Shown here: positions 51,879 to 58,463 of the stretch, in pieces
Numbering within the stretch: the first letter of the stretch is position 1
How the letters are laid out: every line of letters begins with the position of its first letter
Assembly (NCBI GenBank): GCA_046091285.1
Contig: JBJTBH010000110.1
Coordinates: 1-58,463 of the forward strand
Source: CAIXOZ01 sp046091285
Lineage (GTDB): Bacteria; Cyanobacteriota; Cyanobacteriia; PCC-6307; Cyanobiaceae
Reading direction: 5' to 3'
DNA: 58,463 nt
Notes under the pieces: generated by a model
Seen by the model: the letters and a program-made list of their open reading frames with translations, nothing else
Told to the model about the DNA's origin: nothing
The model's database searches: none
Program-made: the position numbers and the translations under genes

Positions 51879-53381
51879 ATGACCTCCCTGCCCTTTCCAC
51901 CCGTTCCCCCCAGCGGCCGTGCCGACGGACCCCCGGGGCCCGGAACGCAACGATCGACGAACACCCTGCTCAAGGGCCTGGAACTGACGCCCCGGGGCGC
52001 ACGGGCCACCAATCCAGCCGAGGAGATCGAAGATCTGGAGGCGGCCGATGCCGATCCCAGCAGTTCACCGGTGGTGAGCCTGGTGAACCGGATCCTGATC
52101 GAAGCCCTCCGATGCGGGGCCAGTGACATCCATGTCGAACCGCAGGACGATGGCATAGGGATCCGCTTCCGGCTGGATGGGGTGCTGCAACGCCAGCCGG
52201 AACGCCTGCCACCGCACCTGATTCCGGCGGTGACCTCCCGGCTGAAGATCATGGCCGACCTGGACATCGCTGAACGACGGCTGCCCCAGGACGGTCGAAT
52301 CCGCCGGACCTACCGCGGACGGATCACGGACTTCCGTGTCAGCACCCTACCCAGCCGCCACGGCGAGAAGGTGTGCCTGCGACTGCTGGACAGTGGCTCG
52401 ACCGAACTGGGACTGGACACCCTGATCACCGATTCCGAAGCCCGGGAGGCCCTGCGCTCCCTCGGTGCCCAACCGTTCGGGATGCTCCTGGTGACCGGAC
52501 CGACCGGTTCCGGCAAATCCACCACCCTTTACGCCCTGCTGGCGGAACGGAACGAGCCGGGGATCAACATCTCCACGGTGGAGGACCCAATTGAATACAC
52601 GCTCAAGGGGATCACCCAGACCCAGGTGAACCGGGACAAGGGCTACGACTTCAGCACGGCCCTGCGGGCCTTCATGCGCCAGGACCCGGACGTGCTGCTG
52701 GTGGGAGAAACCCGGGATCTGGAAACCGCGAAGACGGCGATCGAATCCGCCCTCACAGGCCACCTGGTGCTCACCACACTCCACTGCAATGACGCCGCCA
52801 GCGCCATCGCCCGTCTGGATGAGATGGGAGTGGAGCCCTTCATGGTCAGCGCCTCGCTTCTGGGCATCGTTTCGCAACGCCTGTTGCGACGGGTCTGCCC
52901 CGACTGCCGGATCAGCTACCAACCGAGCCCCGAGGAACTGGGTCGCTTCGGGTTGCTGGCGAGCCGTGAAACCACGGTGACCTTCTACCGCGCCCGTCGC
53001 CACCAGAGCGAAGCCGGGGGGCAGCATCCGGGACTCTGCAGCAGCTGCCAGGGCAGCGGCTACCGAGGACGGGTGGGGGTCTACGAGATCCTGCGGATGA
53101 ACGAAACCCTGGCCACAGCGATCGCCCGACGGGCGAGCACGGAAGTGCTGCGGCGCCTGGCACTGGAGAGCGGCATGCGCACCCTGCTGGGCTATGGCCT
53201 CAACCTGGTTCGCCAGGGAATGACCACACTGGAGGAAGTGGAGCGGATGCTGCTCACCGATACGGGACTGGAATCAGAACGTCGATCCCAGTCCCTCAGC
53301 ACCCTCACCTGCCAGGGCTGTGGGGCCGGGCTGCGGGATGAATGGCTGGAATGCCCCTATTGCCTCACCGCCCGCCGATGA
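51879..53381 (+). CDS. pilB: Type IV pilus extension ATPase PilB (GspE family)
   Basis: PilB drives pilus extension. The 500-residue protein has SSPVVSLVNRILIEAL, SDIHVEP, Walker A GPTGSGKST at 207-215, the Asp box VEDPIEY, Walker B DPDVLLVGETRD and the His box LTTLHCND. A tetracysteine zinc site follows (CPDC, then CSSC). Only about 60 residues precede the core and grpE lies directly upstream, so the usual MshEN domain (c-di-GMP binding in some PilB proteins) is absent. The C-terminus carries an extra zinc ribbon (CQGCGAGL, then CPYC). Confidence 0.93.
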   Translation: MTSLPFPPVPPSGRADGPPGPGTQRSTNTLLKGLELTPRGARATNPAEEIEDLEAADADPSSSPVVSLVNRILIEALRCGASDIHVEPQDDGIGIRFRLDGVLQRQPERLPPHLIPAVTSRLKIMADLDIAERRLPQDGRIRRTYRGRITDFRVSTLPSRHGEKVCLRLLDSGSTELGLDTLITDSEAREALRSLGAQPFGMLLVTGPTGSGKSTTLYALLAERNEPGINISTVEDPIEYTLKGITQTQVNRDKGYDFSTALRAFMRQDPDVLLVGETRDLETAKTAIESALTGHLVLTTLHCNDAASAIARLDEMGVEPFMVSASLLGIVSQRLLRRVCPDCRISYQPSPEELGRFGLLASRETTVTFYRARRHQSEAGGQHPGLCSSCQGSGYRGRVGVYEILRMNETLATAIARRASTEVLRRLALESGMRTLLGYGLNLVRQGMTTLEEVERMLLTDTGLESERRSQSLSTLTCQGCGAGLRDEWLECPYCLTARR

Positions 53382-53409
53382 TCGTCCCAGCTGTGTTCAC
53401 GCGACCGTG

Positions 53410-54489
53410 ATGGAACTGGCCATCGAGGATCTGATGCGTCGGCTGGTGCTCAATGGCGGCAGCGATCTGCATCTCGCCGCCGGTCAACCTGCCTACGGCC
53501 GCTTCAACGGCGAACTGACGCCACTGGGTACGGAACCTCTGAGCGTGAGGGACTGCAGTCGGCTGATCCTGTCACTGCTGACCAACGAACAACGCAAGCA
53601 CCTCAAAGACACGCTGGAACTCGACATTTCCTACGGCATCCCGGAGGTGGGTCGCTTTCGCATCAATGTCTACCGACAGAAGGGCTCCTATGCCGCCTGT
53701 CTGCGGGCCCTGGGCAACAGGATTCCAAGCCTGGCGAGCCTCAACCTGTCGCCCGCCGTGGAGAAGGTCTGCCAACTCCCGAAGGGATTGGTCCTGGTGA
53801 CCGGACCGACCGGCTCCGGAAAATCCACCACCCTGGCGGCCCTGATCAATCACATCAACCAACAACGCGCTGAACACATCATCACGATCGAGGATCCGAT
53901 CGAATTCCTCTATCGCAGTGAACGATCCCTGATCCATCAGCGCCAGGTTCATGAAGACACCCACAGCTTTGCCAATGCCCTCAGAGCTTCTCTACGCGAA
54001 GATCCCGATGTGATTCTTGTAGGAGAACTTCGAGATCTGGAAACCATTCAACTGGCGATCACAGCCGCTGAAACCGGTCATCTGGTGTTTGCCACCCTGC
54101 ACACCAGTTCCGCCGCCCAGACGGTGGACAGGATGGTGGATGTCTTTCCCGCCAACCAGCAGACCCAGATTCGGGTCCAGCTCTCCTCCAGCCTGGCAGC
54201 CGTCTTCGCCCAGACGCTCTGCAGACGGCGGAACACCGCTGCAGGCCAGTTCGGACGGATCGTGGCCCAGGAGATTCTGTTCAATTCCCCGGCCATCGCC
54301 AATCTGATCCGGGAAGGGAAAACGGCCCAGATCCAGTCTCAGATCCAGACCAGCGGTCAACTGGGAATGCAGACGATGGAGAAAGCGCTCTCCGAGCTGG
54401 TGCAACAGGGCGAGATCAGCTTCGATGAAGCCCGCGCCCACTGCGTGCGGCCCGAGGAACTGAACCGACTGCTCGGGATCGCGCCCTGA
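53410..54489 (+). CDS. pilT: Type IV pilus retraction ATPase PilT
   Basis: PilT drives pilus retraction for twitching and DNA uptake. The 359-residue protein has SDLHLAAG near the N-terminus, Walker A GPTGSGKST at 132-140, IEDPIEFLY, Walker B DPDVILVGELRD and the His box FATLHTSSA. The C-terminal AIANLIREGK region is also typical. The start is ATG 53410 or the GTG just before it. It follows pilB by 28 bp. Confidence 0.95.
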   Translation: MELAIEDLMRRLVLNGGSDLHLAAGQPAYGRFNGELTPLGTEPLSVRDCSRLILSLLTNEQRKHLKDTLELDISYGIPEVGRFRINVYRQKGSYAACLRALGNRIPSLASLNLSPAVEKVCQLPKGLVLVTGPTGSGKSTTLAALINHINQQRAEHIITIEDPIEFLYRSERSLIHQRQVHEDTHSFANALRASLREDPDVILVGELRDLETIQLAITAAETGHLVFATLHTSSAAQTVDRMVDVFPANQQTQIRVQLSSSLAAVFAQTLCRRRNTAAGQFGRIVAQEILFNSPAIANLIREGKTAQIQSQIQTSGQLGMQTMEKALSELVQQGEISFDEARAHCVRPEELNRLLGIAP

Positions 54490-54499
54490 GACGACCGCC

Positions 54500-55732
54500 A
54501 TGGCCACCTTTCTCGCGAGTTACACCACCAGCCGCGGCCAGTCGCGGCAGATCCAGATCCAGGCCAGCAACCAGGATCAAGCGCGTCGTCAGCTGCGACA
54601 ACGCGGCATTCGCCCCACATCCCTGGTCACCCAGGCCGCTGGGACAGTCACCGGCAGAGGCTCCACCCCACGCTGGCAGACCTGGCTGGAGCAGGGTCCA
54701 GGGGTGCGCGAGAAAGCGATCTTTGCCAACAAGCTCTCGGCCCTGGTCGATTCCGGCATTCCGATCGTGCGCAGCCTCGATCTGCTGAGCAGTCAGCAGA
54801 AGAGCAGCCTGTTCCAACAGGCGCTGCAGGCGATCAGCCGGGATGTGAATGAAGGCAGCAGCCTCGGCAATGCGATGCGCCAATGGCCGAAGGTCTTCGA
54901 TCGTCTCAGCGTGGCCATGGTGGAGGCGGGTGAAGCCGGTGGTGTGCTGGATGAAACCCTCAAACGGCTGGCGATCCTGCTGGAGAACAACGCCAAGCTG
55001 CGCAACCAGATCCGTGGTGCCCTGGGGTATCCGATCATCGTGCTCGTCATCGCGATTTCAGTGTTCCTGGGGATGACAATCTTCCTGATCCCGACCTTCG
55101 CGGGTATTTTTCAGGATCTGGGGGCTGAACTACCTCCCTTCACCCAGATGATGATCAATCTCAGTACCCTGTTGCGCTCCTCTTTTTCCCTGGTGCTGGT
55201 GAGCCTTCTGGCGTTGTTCGTCCTGCTGTTTCGACGTCATTACGCCACCACAGAAGGCCAGCGCCAGGTGGATGGCTGGCTGCTGAGGGTGCCCCTTTTC
55301 GGAGATCTGATCCGGAAAACCTCCACCGCTCAGTTCTGCCGCACCCTGAGCTCCCTGAGCCGCGCCGGCGTGCCGATTCTGATCTCGCTGGAAATCGTGC
55401 GCGAGACTGCGGGTAACGCCCTGATCAGCTCATCGCTTGTGTCGGCACGTCAGGAGGTGCTGGAAGGAGTACCGATCAGCGTCGCCATCGGCAGAAAAAA
55501 GATCTTTCCTGAGATGGCCATCAGCATGTTGGCCATCGGCGAAGAAAGCGGCGAACTGGATGTGATGCTCTCCAAAGTTGCCGAGTTCTATGAAGATGAA
55601 GTGGAAACGACCGTCAAAACCCTGACCTCGATGCTGGAACCGGCCATGATCGTCGTCGTCGGTGGAATCGTCGGCTCAATCCTGCTGTCCATGTATCTGC
55701 CGATGTTCTCCGTATTTGACCAAATACATTAA
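54500..55732 (+). CDS. pilC: Type IV pilus inner-membrane platform protein PilC
   Basis: PilC is the membrane platform on which PilB and PilT act. The 410-residue protein has two cytoplasmic GspF domains (about 70-190 and 270-390), each with a EAGEAGGVLDETL- or GEESGELDVML-type segment. It has membrane segments near 175-205, 220-250 and 380-405. It follows pilT by 10 bp, completing a pilB-pilT-pilC operon. Confidence 0.95.
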   Translation: MATFLASYTTSRGQSRQIQIQASNQDQARRQLRQRGIRPTSLVTQAAGTVTGRGSTPRWQTWLEQGPGVREKAIFANKLSALVDSGIPIVRSLDLLSSQQKSSLFQQALQAISRDVNEGSSLGNAMRQWPKVFDRLSVAMVEAGEAGGVLDETLKRLAILLENNAKLRNQIRGALGYPIIVLVIAISVFLGMTIFLIPTFAGIFQDLGAELPPFTQMMINLSTLLRSSFSLVLVSLLALFVLLFRRHYATTEGQRQVDGWLLRVPLFGDLIRKTSTAQFCRTLSSLSRAGVPILISLEIVRETAGNALISSSLVSARQEVLEGVPISVAIGRKKIFPEMAISMLAIGEESGELDVMLSKVAEFYEDEVETTVKTLTSMLEPAMIVVVGGIVGSILLSMYLPMFSVFDQIH

Positions 55733-55940
55733 TTCAAATCCAAAAGATCCTTAGATTCAATCTAGTGCACTGGCAGCTGTGCCTCCATTGACACCCAAGC
55801 GTCAATTTGATTTCATTGATTTTCTGTTTTTAATGAAATTCACAGCAATCCTGAGGCCGGGCTGTTCGATCCATCCCGGCCAGGATTCTTGAGCGAGAAC
55901 CATCGACGGCTTGGTCATCTTTTCAGAAGAATCAACAATC
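55733..55940. other. AT-rich intergenic region after pilC
   Basis: About 200 bp lie between convergent pilC and the flavoprotein gene and are far richer in A and T than any neighbouring sequence. They contain a 13-bp palindrome TAGATTCAATCTA (55752-55764) and an 8-bp inverted repeat ATTTCATT/AATGAAAT (55810-55817, 55832-55839) around a T-rich loop. No gene is supported. Confidence 0.55.
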
Positions 55941-57251
55941 TCAAAAGGCCGCAGCGATCGCCTGACCCGCCAACCACCCCGAACTCCAGCAGTGCTGAAA
56001 ATTGAAGCCACCGGTGACACCATCCACATCCATCAACTCACCGGCGACATACAACCCCGGCACCAGACGACTCTCCATCGTTGCCAGATTGATCTCACCC
56101 AGGGCCACACCACCGGCCGTGACGAATTCCTCCCCGAAAGGGCCCCGACCCCGCACCCGATAAGGATGCCCCCGCAGAGCAGTGATCAATCCCTCCTGCT
56201 CACGCCGGGTCAGATCAGCCCAACGTTTCTGCGGATCCACCGCCTGCTCAAGCAACAGGTGCTGCCAGAGGCGTCGGCTGAGCTCGGGCCATGGCCTCCA
56301 GTTCATGATCAACCGTCGCGCCTGCTCCGCACGGGCCCTGGCGAACTCCTCCTGTAGCATCGGCAGGGAACGACCACCACTCCAGTCCACCCGCAGGCTG
56401 GCCCGATAAGCGGCCTGCTGCATCGCCCGCGCCGCAAAGGCCGTCAACCGCAGGGTGGCCGGGCCACTCAGGCCCCAATGGGTGATCAGGACCGTGCCCT
56501 GCTCGCGAAAGCGTTGCACACCCCCTGGATCCCTGCCCTGGGGCTCCGCTGAATCAGTCTCAACAAGAAGTTCCAGTCCCACCGACTCCATCACCACACC
56601 CGCCAGGGCCGGCAGGCCCTTCTCCTCCAGAGAGAGGGTGAACAACGACGGCACCGGCGGCACGATCATGTGACCAAGAGCGGCAGCCAGCTGACGACCG
56701 CTGGGATGGCCTCCGGTAGCCAGAAGCAGTCGCTGCGTGCTCAGCCCCTCGAGGATGGCACCGGATCGACGTCGCTGCAGCTGGAAACCACCCTGAGGCA
56801 GAACCTCAACGGCCTTCAGAGCCGTCGCCGTCTGAACCACCACCCCGGCCGCAGCCGCGGCACGGCGCAGGGTCCCGGCCACCGATTCGGCGCGGTTGGT
56901 CTGCGGAAAGAGACGCCCATCGGCCTCCTCCACCAGCTCCAGTCCATGGGACTGGAACCAGGCCACCGCATCGCCTGTGGCGAAACGACTGAAAGGACCC
57001 CGGAGAGCCCGTCCACCGCGGGGGTAATGGGCGACCAGCGAACGCGGATCCCAGCAGGCATGGGTGACATTGCAGCGCCCACCTCCACTGATCAGCACCT
57101 TCTGCAGCGGTTCAGGCTGGGACTCGAGCAACAGCACCGGGCCCACCCCTTCTTCTGCGGCGGTGATCGCCGCCATGTAACCGGCGGCCCCACCCCCAGC
57201 CACCACCAGGGACAGGGCTTCGGAGGGAAGATCAGGAGCAGAAGGCAGCAT
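55941..57251 (-). CDS. HI0933-family FAD-dependent oxidoreductase (BaiN/RdsA-type flavoprotein)
   Basis: The 436-residue protein has the dinucleotide-binding GGGAAG at 19-24 and ISGGGRCNVTHA, a hallmark of the HI0933 family. LLATGGHPSG and a C-terminal AGELMDVDGVTGGFNFQHCW (second FAD contact, cut here) follow. Members are FAD/NAD(P) reductases of uncertain substrate. ATG at 57251 is used. The longer open frame upstream lies antisense to dusA. The start overlaps nothing but is only 6 bp from the divergent dusA start. Confidence 0.88.
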   Translation of the reverse strand: MLPSAPDLPSEALSLVVAGGGAAGYMAAITAAEEGVGPVLLLESQPEPLQKVLISGGGRCNVTHACWDPRSLVAHYPRGGRALRGPFSRFATGDAVAWFQSHGLELVEEADGRLFPQTNRAESVAGTLRRAAAAAGVVVQTATALKAVEVLPQGGFQLQRRRSGAILEGLSTQRLLLATGGHPSGRQLAAALGHMIVPPVPSLFTLSLEEKGLPALAGVVMESVGLELLVETDSAEPQGRDPGGVQRFREQGTVLITHWGLSGPATLRLTAFAARAMQQAAYRASLRVDWSGGRSLPMLQEEFARARAEQARRLIMNWRPWPELSRRLWQHLLLEQAVDPQKRWADLTRREQEGLITALRGHPYRVRGRGPFGEEFVTAGGVALGEINLATMESRLVPGLYVAGELMDVDGVTGGFNFQHCWSSGWLAGQAIAAAF

Positions 57252-57257
57252 GGAGAA

Positions 57258-58322
57258 ATGGAAGAACAGCAGACATCCACCGACAACGCGCGAACGGCAA
57301 CGGCGGCCCACCGCTTCAGTGTGGCGCCGATGATGGATTACACGGATCGGCACTTCCGGGTGATGATGCGCCAGATCACCCGGCACAGCCTTCTCTACAC
57401 CGAAATGGTGGTGGCCCAGGCCCTGCATTTCACCGATCCGGAACGACGGGAACGCCTGCTGGGATTCGATCCGATCGAACACCCGATTGCGCTGCAGCTC
57501 GGAGGCGACGACCCGCTGCTGCTGGCGGAAGCCACCCGGATGGCGGCAGCACGGGGTTACGACGAAGTGAATCTGAATGTGGGGTGTCCAAGCGAGAAGG
57601 TTCGCCAGGGCCGCTTCGGGGCCTGTCTGATGGCCGATCCCGATCGGGTGGCGCGCTGTGTGGCGGCCATGGTCGACGCCAGCCCGCTGCCGGTGACCGT
57701 GAAACATCGCATCGGCATCGATGATCGGGATTCCTACGAGGAACTCCTGAACTTCGTGGACGTCGTGGCCGCCGCCGGTGGCCGCCGCTTCAGCGTGCAT
57801 GCCCGCAAAGCCTGGCTGGACGGACTCGACCCGAAGCAGAACCGCACGATTCCCCCGCTGCGCTACGACATCGTGCATCGCCTCAAACAGGACAGGCCGA
57901 CCCTGACGATTGAGATCAACGGTGGCCTGACCCACCTCGACGACTGCCAGAAGCAGCTGCAGGAGGTGGATGGGGTGATGGTCGGGCGAGCGGCTTATGA
58001 ACACCCCCTGCGCTGGCGAACCGTGGATCGCGATCTGTTCGCCGATGCCAGCTCCCTGACAGTGAGCACGTCCACGAGTGCGACTGAGACTGCGACTGCG
58101 ACTGCGTCCACAGTCCTTCTGGGGCTGGTGCCCTACGCCGAGCGCTGGTGCGCAGGAGGCGGCCGCCTGTGGTCAATCGCCCGCCATCTGGTGCATGTGG
58201 TGGAAGGCGTCAGCGGCGCACGCCACTGGCGTCGTGACCTCAGCCAGGCGGCTGGAGAACGGACCGCTGGCCCGGAGGTTCTGGTGCAGGCCGCCCAGCA
58301 ACTGGAGGCACGCGGCCTCTAG
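57258..58322 (+). CDS. dusA: tRNA-dihydrouridine synthase DusA
   Basis: DusA reduces uridine 20/20a of tRNA with FMN. The 354-residue protein has FSVAPMMDYTDRHFR, LLYTEMVVA, NLNVGCPSEKVRQGRFGACLM (cut here) with C110 and C123, VTVKHRIGID, SVHARKAWLDGL and ING.LTHLDD. Residues about 266-284 hold a Ser/Thr/Ala/Glu repeat (STSTSATETATATAS) encoded by a hexamer repeat, which is not usual in the family. ATG at 57258 is used. The stop TAG at 58320-58322 adjoins an insertion sequence. Confidence 0.93.
   Translation: MEEQQTSTDNARTATAAHRFSVAPMMDYTDRHFRVMMRQITRHSLLYTEMVVAQALHFTDPERRERLLGFDPIEHPIALQLGGDDPLLLAEATRMAAARGYDEVNLNVGCPSEKVRQGRFGACLMADPDRVARCVAAMVDASPLPVTVKHRIGIDDRDSYEELLNFVDVVAAAGGRRFSVHARKAWLDGLDPKQNRTIPPLRYDIVHRLKQDRPTLTIEINGGLTHLDDCQKQLQEVDGVMVGRAAYEHPLRWRTVDRDLFADASSLTVSTSTSATETATATASTVLLGLVPYAERWCAGGGRLWSIARHLVHVVEGVSGARHWRRDLSQAAGERTAGPEVLVQAAQQLEARGL
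58080..58103 (+). repeat. Tandem hexanucleotide repeat inside dusA
   Basis: Four copies of a 6-bp unit, GCGACT-GAGACT-GCGACT-GCGACT, lie in frame in dusA and encode Ala/Glu-Thr dipeptides. One unit differs by one base. A related STSTS-coding stretch precedes it (about 58063-58079). Confidence 0.85.
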
Positions 58323-58463
58323 GAGTTCGCTGAAAAACCCAGCAACCTCTGCGAAAATGGGGCAACCGTCCATCCCGTGATGCGAGGTCAGCAGGAGCGC
58401 AGCGGCTCCCTGTTCTCCTACGTCTCGATCGAGGAGCGGATCCCTGCCAGCCATCCGCTGCGG
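58323..58463 (+). mobile_element. Left end of an insertion sequence (IS5/IS1182-like), truncated by the window
   Basis: Sequence after the dusA stop changes character and leads into a transposase start at 58380. The dusA stop is part of CTAG (58319-58322), a target typical of the IS5 group, so the element may begin at 58323. The right end and the inverted repeat are outside the window, so borders are inferred. Confidence 0.55.
58380..58463 (+). CDS. Transposase N-terminus (IS5/IS1182 family), partial
   Basis: The frame runs from ATG 58380 (or GTG 58377) to the window edge. The 28 visible residues, MRGQQERSGSLFSYVSIEER then IPASHPLR, match the start of IS5/IS1182-type (DUF772-containing) transposases. 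DDE catalytic residues are beyond the edge. Confidence 0.75.
   Translation, partial: MRGQQERSGSLFSYVSIEERIPASHPLR

Noticed and set aside
1..58463. CRISPR array or prophage
   Set aside because: No regularly spaced direct repeats, integrase or phage structural genes were seen.

Overview
The window is a dense, GC-rich chromosomal segment of a picocyanobacterium of the Synechococcus/Cyanobium type (alpha-cyanobacteria). The evidence is the sulfolipid genes sqdB-sqdX, a Psb34/ssl1498-type photosystem peptide, Ycf23 and Ycf37-like proteins, anabolic GAPDH (gap2), a lumenal TLP40-like cyclophilin, the asd-dapA-rnj and clpP-clpX orders, and cyanobacterial-type CbiD. Genes are tightly packed, with many 4-14 bp overlaps, and many start with GTG or TTG. 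Species cannot be named from this alone.

Layout. 1-3.7 kb: a two-partner secretion pair (TpsB transporter, then the start of a filamentous-haemagglutinin-type TpsA that runs off the left edge), visibly lower in GC than the rest. 4-10.8 kb: ycf23, tilS, a TPR-like hypothetical gene, then asd-dapA-rnj. 11-17.6 kb: protein quality control (tig, clpP, clpX), an LRAT/NC-domain gene and dnaX. 17.6-20.5 kb: a membrane glycosyltransferase and a SpoIID-like wall protein. 20.6-26.1 kb: rpmI-rplT, a TPR membrane protein, thiG, a Psb34-like peptide and sqdB-sqdX. 26.1-31.8 kb: a leftward run cbiD-guaA-two conserved hypotheticals-PBP2. 31.9-33.2 kb: a class V aminotransferase and tRNA-Gly(CCC). 33.2-36.1 kb: an accessory stretch of small hypothetical genes. 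36.1-38.4 kb: a SMARCAL1-like SNF2 helicase divergent from an HNH endonuclease. 38.5-44.5 kb: an NAD-binding epimerase-like protein, pdxA, efp-accB, a lumenal cyclophilin and thiL. 44.6-48.6 kb: gap2, murC-murB and ybaB. 48.6-51.8 kb: leftward grpE-dnaJ-tusA-rsgA. 51.9-55.7 kb: the type IV pilus genes pilB-pilT-pilC. 55.9-58.5 kb: an HI0933-type flavoprotein, dusA and the left end of an insertion sequence.

Most of the window is housekeeping. The points most worth a second look are: a ThiG whose Schiff-base lysine position reads threonine; the SMARCAL1-like helicase/HNH pair, which resembles in split form the eukaryotic ZRANB3 architecture; the low-GC TpsBA adhesin locus; a PilB with no room for an MshEN domain and with an added zinc ribbon; an LRAT-type enzyme candidate locked between clpX and dnaX; a hexanucleotide repeat inside dusA; and an IS inserted at the dusA stop codon. 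No CRISPR array, prophage, integrase or riboswitch was recognised.
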